A stretch of DNA of 64,000 nt from Azorinus chamasolen (Eukaryota; Mollusca; Bivalvia; Cardiida; Solecurtidae). Shown one piece after another: positions 54,565-64,000 of this stretch. The position numbers were made by a program, and so were the translations under genes. The stretch is taken from positions 69,224,379 to 69,288,378 of the forward strand of contig OY755236.1 in the NCBI GenBank assembly GCA_963576725.1, read 5' to 3'. The notes beneath the pieces were generated by a model. The model did no database searches and was not told the origin of the DNA. It was given only the letters and a program-made list of their open reading frames with translations. Numbering within the stretch: the stretch's first letter is position 1; every line of letters begins with the position of its first letter.

Positions 54565-55895
54565 TTCTCTAAGGTAAACACTAAACTCTCTGCACCCAAG
54601 GTAAACACTAAACTCTTTGTACACCAGGTAAACACTAAACTCTCTGCACCCCAGGTAAACACTAAACTCTTTGTACACCAGGTAAACACTAAACTATTTG
54701 CACGCCAGGTAAACACTAAACTCTCTGCACCCCAGGTAAACACTAAACTCTCTGCACCCCAGGTAAACACTAAACTCTTTGTACACCAGGTAAACACTTA
54801 ACTCTCTGCACCCCAGGTAAACACTAAACTCTCTGCACGCCAGGTAAAACTCTTTGTACACTAGCTAAAGACTAGGCACTCTGTACACCAGATAAAGACT
54901 AAACTCTTTGTGCACCAGGTAAAGACTAAACTCTCGGCACACCAGGTAAAACTCTTTGTACACTAGCTAAAGACTAGACTCTCTGTACACCAGACTAACT
55001 CTTTACCAGATAAAGACTAAACACTTTGTACACCAGATAAACTCTTTGTAAAACAGGTAAAGACTAAACTCTTTGTACACTAGCTAAAGACTAGACTCTC
55101 TGTACACCAGACTAAACTCTTTGTACACCAGATAAACTCTTTGTAAAACAGGTAAAGACTAAACTCTTTGTACACTAGCTAAAGACTAGACTCTCTGTAC
55201 ACCAGACTAAACACTTTGTACACCAGATAAACTCTTTGTAAAACAGGTAAAGACTAAACTCTTTGTACACTAGCTAAAGACTAGACTCTCTGTACACCAG
55301 ACTAAACTCTTTACCATATAAAGACTAAACTCTTTGTACACCAGATAAACTCTTTGTACACCAGGTAAAGACTAAACTCTTTGTACACCAGGTAAAGACT
55401 AAACTCTTTGTTATCAAGATAAACTCTTTGTACAACAGGACTGGTAAAGACTAAGCTCTTTGTACACCAGATAAACTCTTTGTACAACAGGTAAAGACTA
55501 AGCTCTTTGTACACAAGGTAAAGACCAAACTCTTTGTACACCAGATAAAGACTAAACACTTTGTACACCAGGTAAAGACTAAACTCTTTGTACACCAGAT
55601 AAACTCTTTGTACAACAGGTAAAGACTAAGCTCTTTGTGCACTAGGTAAAGAGCAAACTCTTTGTACACCAGACAAAGACTAAACACTTTGTACACCAGA
55701 TGAATACTAAACTCTTTGTACACCAGGTAAAGAGAAAACACTCAGCACACCAGGTAAAGACCAAATGCTTTGTACATCAGGTAAAGACCAAACTCTTTGT
55801 AAACTAGGTAAAGACCAAACTCTCTGTACACCAGATAAAGACTAAACACTTTGTACACCAGATAAAGACCAAACTCTTTGTGCACCAGGCAAAGA
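54565..55895 (+). repeat. 27-bp minisatellite with about 95-bp higher-order repeats
   Basis: The first part (to about 54840) uses gtaaacactaaactctctgc-accccag; the second uses gtaaagactaaactctttgt-acaccag. Between about 54950 and 55300 a longer unit containing gtacactagctaaagactag recurs three to four times. Because 27 is divisible by three, long minus-strand frames of 90-96 aa appear; these are artefacts. Confidence 0.9.
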
Positions 55896-55986
55896 GAAAA
55901 CAAAGAGGAATTCATTATAATCTATGCAAGAATAACTTGACATTTCATCAGGATCAAAACACTGTTTGACGAACAAAATGTATTTT

Positions 55987-56083
55987 TAACGCTTTCCTTC
56001 ATACATACACTTTTCACTCCTTTGCAAACCCAGATCAGATGGCTCCTGCATTATTTCTAACATGAATATTCAATAGGTAAAGT
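55987..56083 (-). mobile_element. TTAA-2 with most of its middle deleted
   Basis: ttaacgctttccttcataca, cagatcagatggctcctgca, then atgaatattcaataggtaaag. Confidence 0.55.
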
Positions 56084-56337
56084 GTCCTTTACTCCATATA
56101 TACTCCTTCCTATACCTTTGCAAATAGAGAAGACCCAGATCATGACTCTTACAGGAGAAATCTGATCAGGTTCTGCTCTGTTCGCTCTATAATTTTATGA
56201 TGTAATATAGATATGATCCTACAGTTTCTGCCATGGCCAAATATTCCAGCATCCAACTGTTTTTTTCATCACTTAGACTAATCAATATGCATGATGTCAA
56301 TATTTTTTACATCAATATTCATGGAGTAAAAAGTTAA
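56084..56337 (-). mobile_element. TTAA-2 MITE
   Basis: tcctttactccatatatact, core 56118-56185, tttctgccatggccaaatat, right end catggagtaaaaagttaa. Confidence 0.75.
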
Positions 56338-56352
56338 AAGAAAAGAGCCTGG

Positions 56353-56521
56353 TTAACCTTTTCAAATGGAATATTCCAAACTTCAAACGGGTCAAGCTTA
56401 CCATGAATATTCAAGGATGCTTTTCAAGAAAAGAGTAACATGACAAACAGTGCAGACCTTCATTAAAGGGTTCCTCTAGGAAAGGACATTAGTGACTCAT
56501 TTCCCAAACTTAAAGGGTTAA
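56353..56521 (-). mobile_element. TTAA-6 MITE with reduced core
   Basis: TTAACCTTTTCAAATGGAAT; gtcaagcttaccatgaatat; right end ttcccaaacttaaagggttaa. Confidence 0.7.
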
Positions 56522-56945
56522 TCCTTTACAAGATGAATATATTTGTAAGATATAATATCTATTAGGTGAATTTTTACAATAGCATATTAACCCTTCGCTT
56601 GCTATTCGTGTCAATATACCTACCTGTAAATAGTGAAGACCCAGATGAGACAGCTCCTGCAGGAGCTGTCTCATCAGGGTCTGCACTATTTACAAGTTGA
56701 TTGTGCAACCAGTGCACTCGGCAGCAGTCATTGCACAGCGAAATACTTGTACACAGTGAAGATATATAATTATACAACAGGGCATGGGTAAAGAAGGAGA
56801 AATGTTTTTTAAAATTCAGTAAGCGAAGTGTTAATACAGGAATTTGTTGAGACTATGACAGACACTGGAGAATCCTATAAGCAAACACAGCAGATCGTCT
56901 ACTCTGTTTGTGAAGGTGTCAACAAAGAGTGTTCAGAGGAACACA
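56518..56945 (+). mobile_element. TTAA-2 host of a TTAA-4 insertion
   Basis: TTAATCCTTTACAAGATGAA; broken after acaatagcata; resumes tacaggaatttgttgagact. The core is reduced to gcaaacacagcagatcgtct. Confidence 0.7.
56587..56834 (+). mobile_element. TTAA-4 MITE nested in TTAA-2
   Basis: 248 bp, TTAACCCTTCGCTTGCT to AGTAAGCGAAGTGTTAA, core apex gctcctgcaggagc. Confidence 0.9.
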
Positions 56946-57678
56946 TGTGTCACCTGCTAACAACTGACACAAAAACTGTTAATATGCTGGAGTGCGAAAC
57001 CAGAACAAAGGGGAATAACTCAAAAAGTATTGCATGCAGAGTGATGGACTATAGTTACATCAATAGCCCTCAATGAGAGGAAGGCACATGTGAAATTTGA
57101 AAGCTCTATAACGATTAGTTTAGAAATAACAGCCAAAAAAAGAAAGTGTAACGAAAATCAGAACAAAGGGGAATAACTCAAAAAGTATTACATGAAGAGT
57201 GATGGACCTTAGTTATGTGATATAGCGGTTAGGATAATAACGACACCATAACTTCTGTTCTGAACTTTATTTCTCAAACCTAGAGATATGTGAAACTGGC
57301 AGCATCTCCCCAACTTCTAGACCCAGACCCAGCCACTCTCCAGCCGGTCTCCATGCGGTCTCCCCCTAGCTAGAATTTAGCTCTATATTTATACAGTTAG
57401 TGAACCAGGAAATGTAATCGACCTTTAGTTTATAACAGACGATTAACTTTAAATGGTCATTCATTTCCTTTTCAATAGTTCTTTACCCTTAACCTGCTGC
57501 CAATCTCCATTTTTACATGACAATATTACAAGTTACATCAATGGTCCTAAATGCGAGGAAGACACATGTGAAATTTGAAAGCTCTATAATGATTAGTTAA
57601 GAAATGACAGCCAAAAAAGAAAGTGTGACTGACAGACAGATAGATGGACTGACAGACAGACAGTTTGACAGACAGATG

Positions 57679-57715
<37 letters not shown>

Positions 57716-57759
57716 AAAGTGATCCCTAAGTGACACACTGCCTCTCAGCAGGTGACACA
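56946..57759. mobile_element. 814-bp element with TGTGTCACCTGCT ends
   Basis: TGTGTCACCTGCT at the left and AGCAGGTGACACA at the right. A unit of about 90 bp (cacatgtgaaatttgaaagc..cagccaaaaaaagaaagtgt) occurs at about 57085 and 57566, and ggggaataactcaaaaagta at 57010 and 57169. A (GACA)n tract at 57627-57712 precedes the right end, as in the 20.4-21.4 kb element. No supported frame. Confidence 0.7.
57627..57712 (+). repeat. (GACA)n microsatellite
   Basis: gacagacagacagacagacag-type run with tagatggactgaca interruptions; it produces the Val-Cys-Leu-Ser repeats seen in minus-strand frames. Confidence 0.9.
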
Positions 57760-57784
57760 AAAAGTGTCTGTAGCAGGTCAAGGC

Positions 57785-58028
57785 TTAACCCAGTTACGTG
57801 GTCACTCACTCATAGGCTATTTTTAGACCCAACTTCTTTGAATAAATTTACCAAAAAGGAGCATTTACTAGAGAAAAGGAAAATGTTAGAATTGTATAGT
57901 TTTGAAATCATTGTGATAAATAGAGCATTTGGTCCTATGGAGCAAAATTAATGCTCTTTATCACAATGGTTTCAAGAAGTGACTACTACAGAGGCGTAGA
58001 AAGGCATATTTATGGAGGAAAGGGTTTG
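57785..58028 (+). mobile_element. TTAA-3 MITE
   Basis: TTAACCCAGTTACGTGGTCA, then the family arm (cataggctatttttagaccc); hairpin 57902-57975; right end ggaggaaagggttt. Confidence 0.75.
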
Positions 58029-58310
58029 TTCTTGGTCTACTCTGCTAGCAGTTACTACAGAATATTTACCAAATCTCATTGCATGACTCCATTGTAATAT
58101 GCTTGTCGATGCAAGAAATAACAGAGACACAAACATCCTGTTTACATACAAACCTTGGATTGAACTTAAATCTATTTTAGTTCATAATTTGTTTCAATTT
58201 CTGTTTCTTTCTTTTCTGACATTTTACAGACAATAATCTTAAGCCTTTGCATGTTTTATGATGACTGACTGAAACAGTTTGGAAAACTGGGCAATAATCA
58301 TTTATTGTAA
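58029..58310. other. No gene; unique sequence
   Basis: No repeat or frame recognised. Confidence 0.4.
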
Positions 58311-58754
58311 TTAACCCTTTCCTTCATATCAAAGCCTTTTCAAACAGAGCAGACCCAGATCAGGGTCTGCCTTGTTTGCTTAACCCATTCCCTCATAGGC
58401 TATTTTTAGTCCCAACTTCCTTGAATAAATCTACCGAAAAGGAACACTTACTAGATAAAAGGAAAATGTTAGAATTGTGTAGTTTTGAAACCATTTGTGA
58501 TAAATAGAGCATTTGCTCCTGTGGAGCAAATGCTCTATTTATCACAATGGTTTCAACAAGTGACTTTTACAGAGGCGTCAAAAGGTGTCAGTATGAGGGA
58601 ATGGGTTAAGGAATAACATAGATCTGATTCAACAGTTTCTACCAATACAAAAAAGTCCCGTGTTAATATCCTTTTATCAAATTTCAGTTAATACCTATTC
58701 AATATTCATGATGTCATTATTTTTTTCATGAATATCAAAATGGGTAAGGGCTAA
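58311..58754 (-). mobile_element. TTAA-2 host of a TTAA-3 insertion
   Basis: TTAACCCTTTCCTTCATATC, core with deleted apex, broken at tttgc-TTAA; resumes ggaataacatagatctgatt. The right end is weak (gggtaagggctaa). Confidence 0.8.
58380..58609 (+). mobile_element. TTAA-3 MITE nested in TTAA-2
   Basis: TTAACCCATTCCCTCATAGG to gagggaatgggttaa; hairpin arms at 58488-58553 perfect except one T; apex tgctcctgtggagca. Confidence 0.9.
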
Positions 58755-58782
58755 ATTGCTTGTGAGTACAGAATGATGAAAA

Positions 58783-58900
58783 CACTTTAGATCCAGATCC
58801 AGATCCAGATCGGACTACAGAATGATGGAAACACTTTAGATCCAGATCCAGATCGGACTATAGAATGATAAAAACACTTTAGATCCAGATCCAGATCGAT
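58783..58900 (+). repeat. 43-49 bp tandem repeat, three units
   Basis: cactttagatccagatccag followed by atcggactacagaatgatg; units differ in the number of gatcca hexamers. Confidence 0.85.
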
Positions 58901-59038
58901 CAAGTTGGAGTCTAATCAGGATCCATACCATTTGCTTCAAGTTTCTCACCAGTATTAACGCTTTACTCCATGACTATTCATGTGATAAATAATGACTATT
59001 TTCGAGCATCACAACTCATTTGCTGCTGTTTTACTGTT

Positions 59039-59212
59039 CTAACCCTTTACCTGTTCATTATTCGTGTAAGAAATTGACATTGTGAATATTAATTCGTAAG
59101 CTGAATTTTTGTAATGTAAATTGTTCAAGGAAAAAGGCTATAGGAGCCATCTGATCTGGGTCTACTCTGTTTGCAAATGCTTGAAAAAACATGTTTATAT
59201 GAGGGAAAGGGT
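59039..59212 (+). mobile_element. TTAA-2/TTAA-1 MITE, left core arm deleted
   Basis: ctaaccctttacctgttcat; gtaagaaattgacattgtga; right core arm ggctataggagccatctgat; right end gagggaaagggtaa. Confidence 0.65.
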
Positions 59213-59829
59213 AAAAACCATCTTTTGACAAAAAATAGGTCTTCTCAATTTTGCACAAGAAAATTGCAAAATCTTACACTGATTTTCATATTTTATCATA
59301 GATAATATTGGACTCAAACTCAAACAAAGGCATTCAAGATAAAAAAAGAAGTTTTAAGGTCGACACGGGATTTGAACTCACACTTAATAAAAAGACTACT
59401 CTCGCAATGCATTCTACATACCTAGACTTTACCTACTGTGCTAAAATGCTGACAACAATTCCACCTTCACTTTTATCTAATATACTAAACTCGGCTGTTT
59501 AAAAATGGTCCGAGAACATGCGGAATGTTGCTTTCCCTCAAAAATGGACTATGACTATGACCTATGACACGTTAGACCTAGTTGTCGGACTATAGTACAT
59601 GTTTCTATATGCCAAAACTGGAAAACATTGAATACTGAATACTGTGATCAGCTTTCCACATTGGCCAATACAGCTCACAAACAACGATGATTAAAGATGA
59701 ATGCAGCCTGCATGCCTAAAATGTTTGAATATGCATGCGAAGTAATACATGTATTTGTTGCATAAGCCAATAAGAACAAGTACTGATAATAGAGTTATGG
59801 TTATTGTGCACTGCCTTCTTACATTTGAT
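59213..59829. other. Mostly unique sequence; one tRNA-like patch
   Basis: Apart from the patch at 59358-59442 nothing is recognised. The 64-aa frame at 59308-59502 overlaps that patch on the other strand and is not called. Confidence 0.4.
59358..59442 (-). other. tRNA-like (SINE head?) sequence
   Basis: On the minus strand gtgagttcaaatcccgtgtcgacc has a good B-box and T-arm look (gttcaaatccc), with a possible A-box-like taggtaaagtctagg about 60 bases upstream. Arms do not fold cleanly, so a SINE head or decayed tRNA is more likely than a working gene. Confidence 0.3.
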
Positions 59830-60832
59830 TGTGTATGAAATTGTTATAGATCTTGATTCTACACTTTATACCTATTCCAAAATATCCTGTGTACATAGGC
59901 TATTATAACTAGAATGCCCACGGGCAACATGTCGAGCCCGCTGGCCATACATCAATAGTATATGCAAAAGTTATACAGAGCAGATCCTTATCAGGTAGCT
60001 CCTATAGGAATGCCTGATCTGGTTCTACTTTGCAAAAGCATGTAAAGGCATGAATATCAAGTACAGGGTAATTAAAGGCATACATTTTGTTTGTGAAATC
60101 TGACTTTTTACCTCCAAGTGTTACCTTGACTTTTCAGCTACTGACATGGTTTTTGTGCTAGACATGCTGTACCTTCTAGAGAAACATTTATGTCAAGTCA
60201 TTCCACAATTCATCCATGGAGTTCTGAGTTAGAGCCCGGACAAGCAAAACAATTTGTGTTTTTACCTTTGACCTCTAAGTATGAGCTTGACCTTTCAACT
60301 ACTGACCTGGTTTTTGCATGGAACATGCCATACCTTCTAGAGAAACATTTATGCCTAGTCATTTCACAATCCATCCATAGAGTTCTGAGTTACTGCCCAG
60401 ACAAGCAAAAAAACTACATGTTTTAGACCTTTAATCTCTAAGTATGAGCTTGATCTTTCAGTTACTGGCCTGGTTTTTTCATGTGATATGCATGGAGTTA
60501 TGAGTTAGAGCCCAGACAAGCTCATAAGTATGACCTTGACCTTTCAACTACTGACCTGTTTTTTCCGCGCGACATGCTGCACCTTCTAGAGGAACATTTT
60601 AGCCTAGTCATTTGACAATCCATCTATGGAGTTCTGAGTTCGAGCCCATACAAGACCGGATGGACGGACGCGCACAGACACAAGCACGGACAGATGCACT
60701 AACATACACCCATCATGCGAAGACATTGTGATGACTATGTCGAGCTCACCGCACGCCAGCTTGACAAAAATTGAGCCAATACATATGCATGATGTCATTA
60801 TTTCTTACATGAATATTCAACAGGGAAACCAT
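59830..60832 (-). mobile_element. TTAA-2 host of a GCCCACGGGC-type element
   Basis: tatagatcttgattctacactt..gtacataggctattataac at the left; resumes ttgagccaatacatatgcatgatgtcattatttc..caacaggg at the right. Confidence 0.65.
59909..60770 (+). mobile_element. GCCCACGGGC-type element
   Basis: tagaatgcccacgggcaacatgtcgagccc at the left; a GGACGGACGCGCACAGACA tract and tatgtcgagctcaccgcacg at the right. The phrase tgtcgagc is near both ends. The body repeats atgagcttgacctttcaact and taccttctagagaaacattt about every 165 bp. A degraded TTAA-2 core lies at about 59965-60070. Confidence 0.7.
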
Positions 60833-60856
60833 GTAGCAGGCCAAGCTTTCGGGAAC

Positions 60857-61104
60857 TTAACCCTTTCCCTGTTCTACGTTTATTCCAAATTTCAATACCT
60901 ACTGAATATTCATGTACATTTTTTAAGTAGTTACAATGGAAGATGGAACATTGTAACCATTTTAGAAAGTAAAGAAACAGATGTATCAAATTCTATTAGC
61001 AAACAGAGAAGACCCTGATCAGATGGCTCCTATAAGAGCCATCTGATCTGGGTCTACTCTATTTGCAAATGTGTGAAAAAGTGTTCACATGATGGACAGG
61101 GCTA
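60857..61104 (+). mobile_element. TTAA-1 MITE
   Basis: TTAACCCTTTCCCTGTTCTA; core 61000-61069; right end decayed (gatggacagggctatt). Confidence 0.8.
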
Positions 61105-61411
61105 TTCAGCATGCTACAAGTAAAACCAGCATTGTTTTGTTTTCGTAAGATTTACGTCACTGTGATAGATGAGAAAGATGTGGCCCATTAGTGCGATTTG
61201 ACGACACTATCCAAGAATTCTCCTGTGATCAACAGCTGTAAGCATCACCAATATCGGCCAAGACAGCTTCTGTTTACTCCCTTTTCACTTGAATCTTTTC
61301 CTGCCATGTAAACTGTCATCTGTTTAGATTATTTTCTGCTGCATTGTAATTCTTTGCCCCCTAAGCAATAATTGTCATCTGGAAAATTTAATATTGTTAT
61401 CTGCTATTCAA
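61105..61411. other. No gene; unique sequence
   Basis: Nothing recognised on either strand. Confidence 0.4.
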
Positions 61412-61546
61412 CATTGACCCTTTGAATGTGGGACACACATATACTGTCATTTGCAAACAGTGTAGACCCAGACCAGAGGGCTCCTAGAGGAGTCGCCTTA
61501 TCAGGGTCTGCACTGTTTGTCATTCAAAATCCTCCAGCAAGTTTAA
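61412..61546 (+). mobile_element. TTAA-5 MITE left part
   Basis: attgaccctttgaatgtggg; core 61454-61521; tttgtcattcaaaatcctcc then agtttaa where a TTAA-2 copy begins. Confidence 0.65.
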
Positions 61547-61765
61547 CCCTTTCTCTGTTCAATATTCTTGTAAGAACTACTGATATCATGGATATCTATT
61601 AGCAGAATTTTTATTATGGCATATAAACATATGGTGGTTTTTTTGTATCTTCAATCACTGCAGATGCATAAGCAAACAGAGCAGACCCTAATCAGATAAA
61701 ATCTGACCTGGGTCTTCTCTGTTTGCAAATACATGAAAAGGTGTTTATATGAGGGAAAGTTTTAG
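61543..61765 (+). mobile_element. TTAA-2/TTAA-1 MITE
   Basis: TTAACCCTTTCTCTGTTCAA; core apex deleted (ctaatcagataaaatctgac); right end gagggaaagtttta. Confidence 0.7.
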
Positions 61766-61775
61766 GCCTTTCATT

Positions 61776-61797
61776 GATCGCCGCATGAGCGGCGATC
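61776..61797. other. Perfect 9-bp-arm hairpin near CTAA
   Basis: gatcgccgc-atga-gcggcgatc, followed after one base by ctaat. GC-rich hairpin next to CTAA|T recalls a Helitron 3' end, but the spacing is shorter than usual and no 5' end was found. Confidence 0.3.
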
Positions 61798-62572
61798 ACT
61801 AATGGAATGTTCAAAAGTATTTACCCATGTAGGAGTGGTAGCGACAAGTTTTACAAAGTCTATTCGGCGTACATACGTGAGAAGAACCAAATGAATTGGC
61901 ACATGAGAGCGTGGCAGAGAATAGTTTCTATCTGCATTATTGATGTAGTGAAATATGTGATGTAAAAACCTTCATACGATGTTTAAAAAGAAATGTATCA
62001 AACAAATGTACAATAATAACAATAATTATGACACTTTTTTCGTCGAAGTATCGACATTAAATGCCAAAAACAGTTTTGTAAAAACATAAATGAAGCCGGG
62101 TCAAAGTCGCAGAATTGAAGCCGGGTCAAAACTGTAGTTGTGCACCTGTTTGCGGTGCTCTTGTTCTAAATTATGCCCTTCAGTGCTGTAGATGGGACTT
62201 ACATTACAAGACGGGAAAACGTGCTCGAATTTGAAAAATAAGATCATTTGAATCGACAGTCGATATGTTAATTCAAACAGACATGGTTATTATTCTACCG
62301 GAGGCTCTACATGGTCAAAATCGAATTCCGTCGTCTCGGTTTCTATTTTTAGATAGGGCCAACGTCACTCGTTAATGGAACTGAACAGGCTATATTTAGG
62401 TCTATGACCATCACCGCCCTTGTAAGAGTTTATTGATTAAATTATCATGAGAGTGATAAATGTTTTAATGAAGATTTATTGTTTTATTTATTTTTATTTA
62501 AAAAAGTCGTTTTATTTTTTTTTTATTTAAAAAAGTCGTCAATATAGTAGCATGAAATTTCCCTTGAAGTAT
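61798..62572. other. No gene; a short duplication
   Basis: aattgaagccgggtcaaa occurs twice near 62090-62130, and ttatttaaaaaagtcgt twice at about 62486 and 62523. No frame or MITE is found; this is another MITE-poor stretch. Confidence 0.45.
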
Positions 62573-62648
62573 GTCTGGCCTGATAGCGTAGTGGTTACCA
62601 CGGTCGCCTATCATGCAGTCAGCCCTGGTTCGATTCTCACCGCTGACG
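62573..62648 (+). tRNA. tRNA-like sequence, probably tRNA-Asp-derived pseudogene or SINE head
   Basis: A-box-like tagcgtagtgg and B-box ggttcgattc are spaced as in a tRNA. The middle cgcctatcatgcag resembles a tRNA-Asp anticodon arm with GTC changed to ATC. A T-run follows at 62652. Acceptor and T-stem pairing are poor, so a functional tRNA is unlikely. Confidence 0.45.
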
Positions 62649-63228
62649 AAACTTTTTTTTCTCTCTTTTTCCTTTCTATTTTTTTTAATGACGGTTTGGG
62701 TTTTTACTGGGATAGTTAATGATAATTATCCATATTAAGTGTTTTTTCTGTCAACTTATACGTTATTTTTGGTAAAACAAATTTGTAGAAAAATTAAAAA
62801 AAGTTCATGTTGTAAGAAGAAATTCCTACACCTACTATACAAATAAACCTCTACTGTACATATAAACTTAGGTTTATTATGCTACCCCTTTATTACGTCA
62901 CTAGCGGCTGTAGTGACGGGATAAAATATTTATCCTCTTACGTTTTGGTATCGTCAATATGCCTCTGAACCAATCAATGACCGCCCTAGACATTTGTGTC
63001 AAGTTTCATGTGATACTTCCAACAATGCATATGTCATAATAGTTTTACCAGGTATTTACTTGTTACAGTTTGCAACAGAGTTCTTTATCAGCATGCCATA
63101 GTATATTTTATTGTTTACATAGTTATTTGTTTCATAATAAATGACTATATTTTTTATTTATAGCCTTGTCTCTTTATTATCACCTTTTTAGAGAAGGGGA
63201 GTAGGATATTCATTTATCCTCATTTTTT
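62649..63228. other. No gene; unique sequence
   Basis: A run of T after the tRNA-like patch; ttacgtcactagcggctgtagtgacgg at 62894-62920 contains a short inverted repeat (cgtcacta / tagtgacg). No frame supported. Confidence 0.4.
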
Positions 63229-64000
63229 TAGCTCACCAGAGCACGACGTGCTCATGCTGAGCTTTCAGGATCGTTGGATGTCCCTCGTCTGTTGTCCGTT
63301 GAGATACCACATTTTGCACTTGATCTCTAAGTAAATTGGTTTGTGTTTTGCCCTGCATGAAATTTAGGTCAATCTCGAATATGGGTCACCTGGGCTCAAA
63401 AACAAGGTCACTAGGTCAAATCTTAGAAAAATCTTGTTAATGCTCTAGAAGCTACAAATCTTATTGGATCTTACTGAAATTTTATCAGAATGTGTCTCCA
63501 TGAAATCTACGCCAAGTTCGAATATTGGTCATGTCGGGTCAAAAACTAGGTCACTAGGTCAAATCTTACAAAATCCTAAACACTCTGGAGGCCACATTTT
63601 GCACTTGATCTTTAAGTAAATTGGTTTGTGTATTGACCCTGATGAATTCTAGGTCAAGTTCGAGATCTTACTGAAATTTTATCAGAATGTTTGTCCACAT
63701 GCAATCTTGGTCAAGTTCAAATATGGATCATGTCGGGCTCGAAACTAGGTCACTACGTCATTACAACTTGAGGCTACATATCTCGTTAAGTTTTTAATGA
63801 AATGTTGTATTTCAATTGTCTTAACAAAACAGTTCCTTATTAAAAACCTTCCTTGTACACAAATTTCGCGGCGATCCAATGCCTTGCATCAGTATTCGTC
63901 TTGTATTGATTGGACTCACAAATTAAACCATATGACCTATTCCTCTCTGAAAATTCAGAGTTAATAGTTCCAAAATGCAATTAGGGTAGACCTGGATGAA
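63229..64000 (-). mobile_element. GAGGGCC-type element, reversed, running off the window
   Basis: tttttagctcaccagagcacgacgtgctcatgctgagctt is the reversed right end of elements A and B. The body repeats ttttgcacttgatctctaag, atcagaatgtgt and aactaggtcactaggtcaaa. Its other end lies beyond 64000. Confidence 0.75.

Noticed and set aside
54525..55741. Minus-strand frames of 90-96 aa with repeated YLVYKEFSL or FTWCTKSLV peptides
   Set aside because: They are read-through of a 27-bp minisatellite whose period is a multiple of three; the frames change with the repeat variant and have no other gene signals.
57547..57781. VCLSVCLSVHLSV-type peptides
   Set aside because: Translation of a GACA microsatellite.
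63140..63190. Possible 3' splice site (tttttatttatag) before ccttgtctc
   Set aside because: No open reading frame or partner donor follows; pyrimidine-rich AG sites are common in this AT-rich DNA.

Overview
This window is eukaryotic, AT-rich, almost entirely non-coding DNA. The repeat vocabulary points to a marine bivalve mollusc, possibly a venerid clam. Clues are palindromic elements ending in TTAACCCTTT, elements opening with CAAGAGGGCCATGATGGCCC and closing with GGTGAGCTAAAA, and an element opening with GCCCACGGGC. The organism call is inference from memory of such repeats; no search was run. I found no multi-exon gene and no bacterial-style operon.

Family names used here are my own. TTAA-1 to TTAA-7 are short (about 200-250 bp) non-autonomous elements ending in CCCTTT/AAAGGG-type inverted repeats and flanked by TTAA, as expected of piggyBac-like MITEs. 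TA-1 is a palindromic element of about 200 bp with CAGTAAAACC ends and TA target duplications (pogo/Tigger-like). HP-2 and HP-3 are two further hairpin MITEs. TTAA-1, -2, -4, -5 and -6 share a core hairpin (GCAAACAG..GACCC..GATCAGA / TCTGATC..GGGTC..CTGTTTGC) although their ends differ. TTAA-3 has another hairpin (GAAACCATTGTGATAAATAG and its complement). For TTAA-2 the + orientation starts with the CTCCATGAATATTCATG end; for TTAA-1 it starts with the CCCTGTTCTATG end.

Layout: 1-10 kb has MITEs, two abutting GAGGGCC-type elements (one filled by a TTAA-3 hairpin array) and a 946-bp Tigger-like element. 10-17 kb has a degenerate hammerhead-ribozyme-like motif, a 43-bp satellite and a 22-bp minisatellite. 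17.6-19.8 kb is a dead non-LTR retrotransposon. 20.4-21.4 kb is an internally tandem element. 22-34 kb is dense MITEs. 34-36.7 kb holds a second Tigger-like element (with a retroposed insertion bearing target duplications) and a broken tyrosine-recombinase gene interrupted by two TTAA-1 copies. 38-43 kb shows nested insertions, including an unclassified 1.77-kb element with probable 5-bp target duplications. 44-49.7 kb is MITEs. At 49.85-50.7 kb lies a MITE-poor island with a possible first coding exon on the minus strand, the only candidate for a host protein-coding exon here. 54.5-55.9 kb is a 27-bp minisatellite. 56.9-64 kb carries several longer repeats and a tRNA-like sequence.

Most of the window could be intron or intergenic DNA. 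The strongest results are a set of in-frame or consensus-matching nested insertions, which show TTAA target choice and give a relative order of element activity, and a shared hairpin apex across families with unrelated ends.
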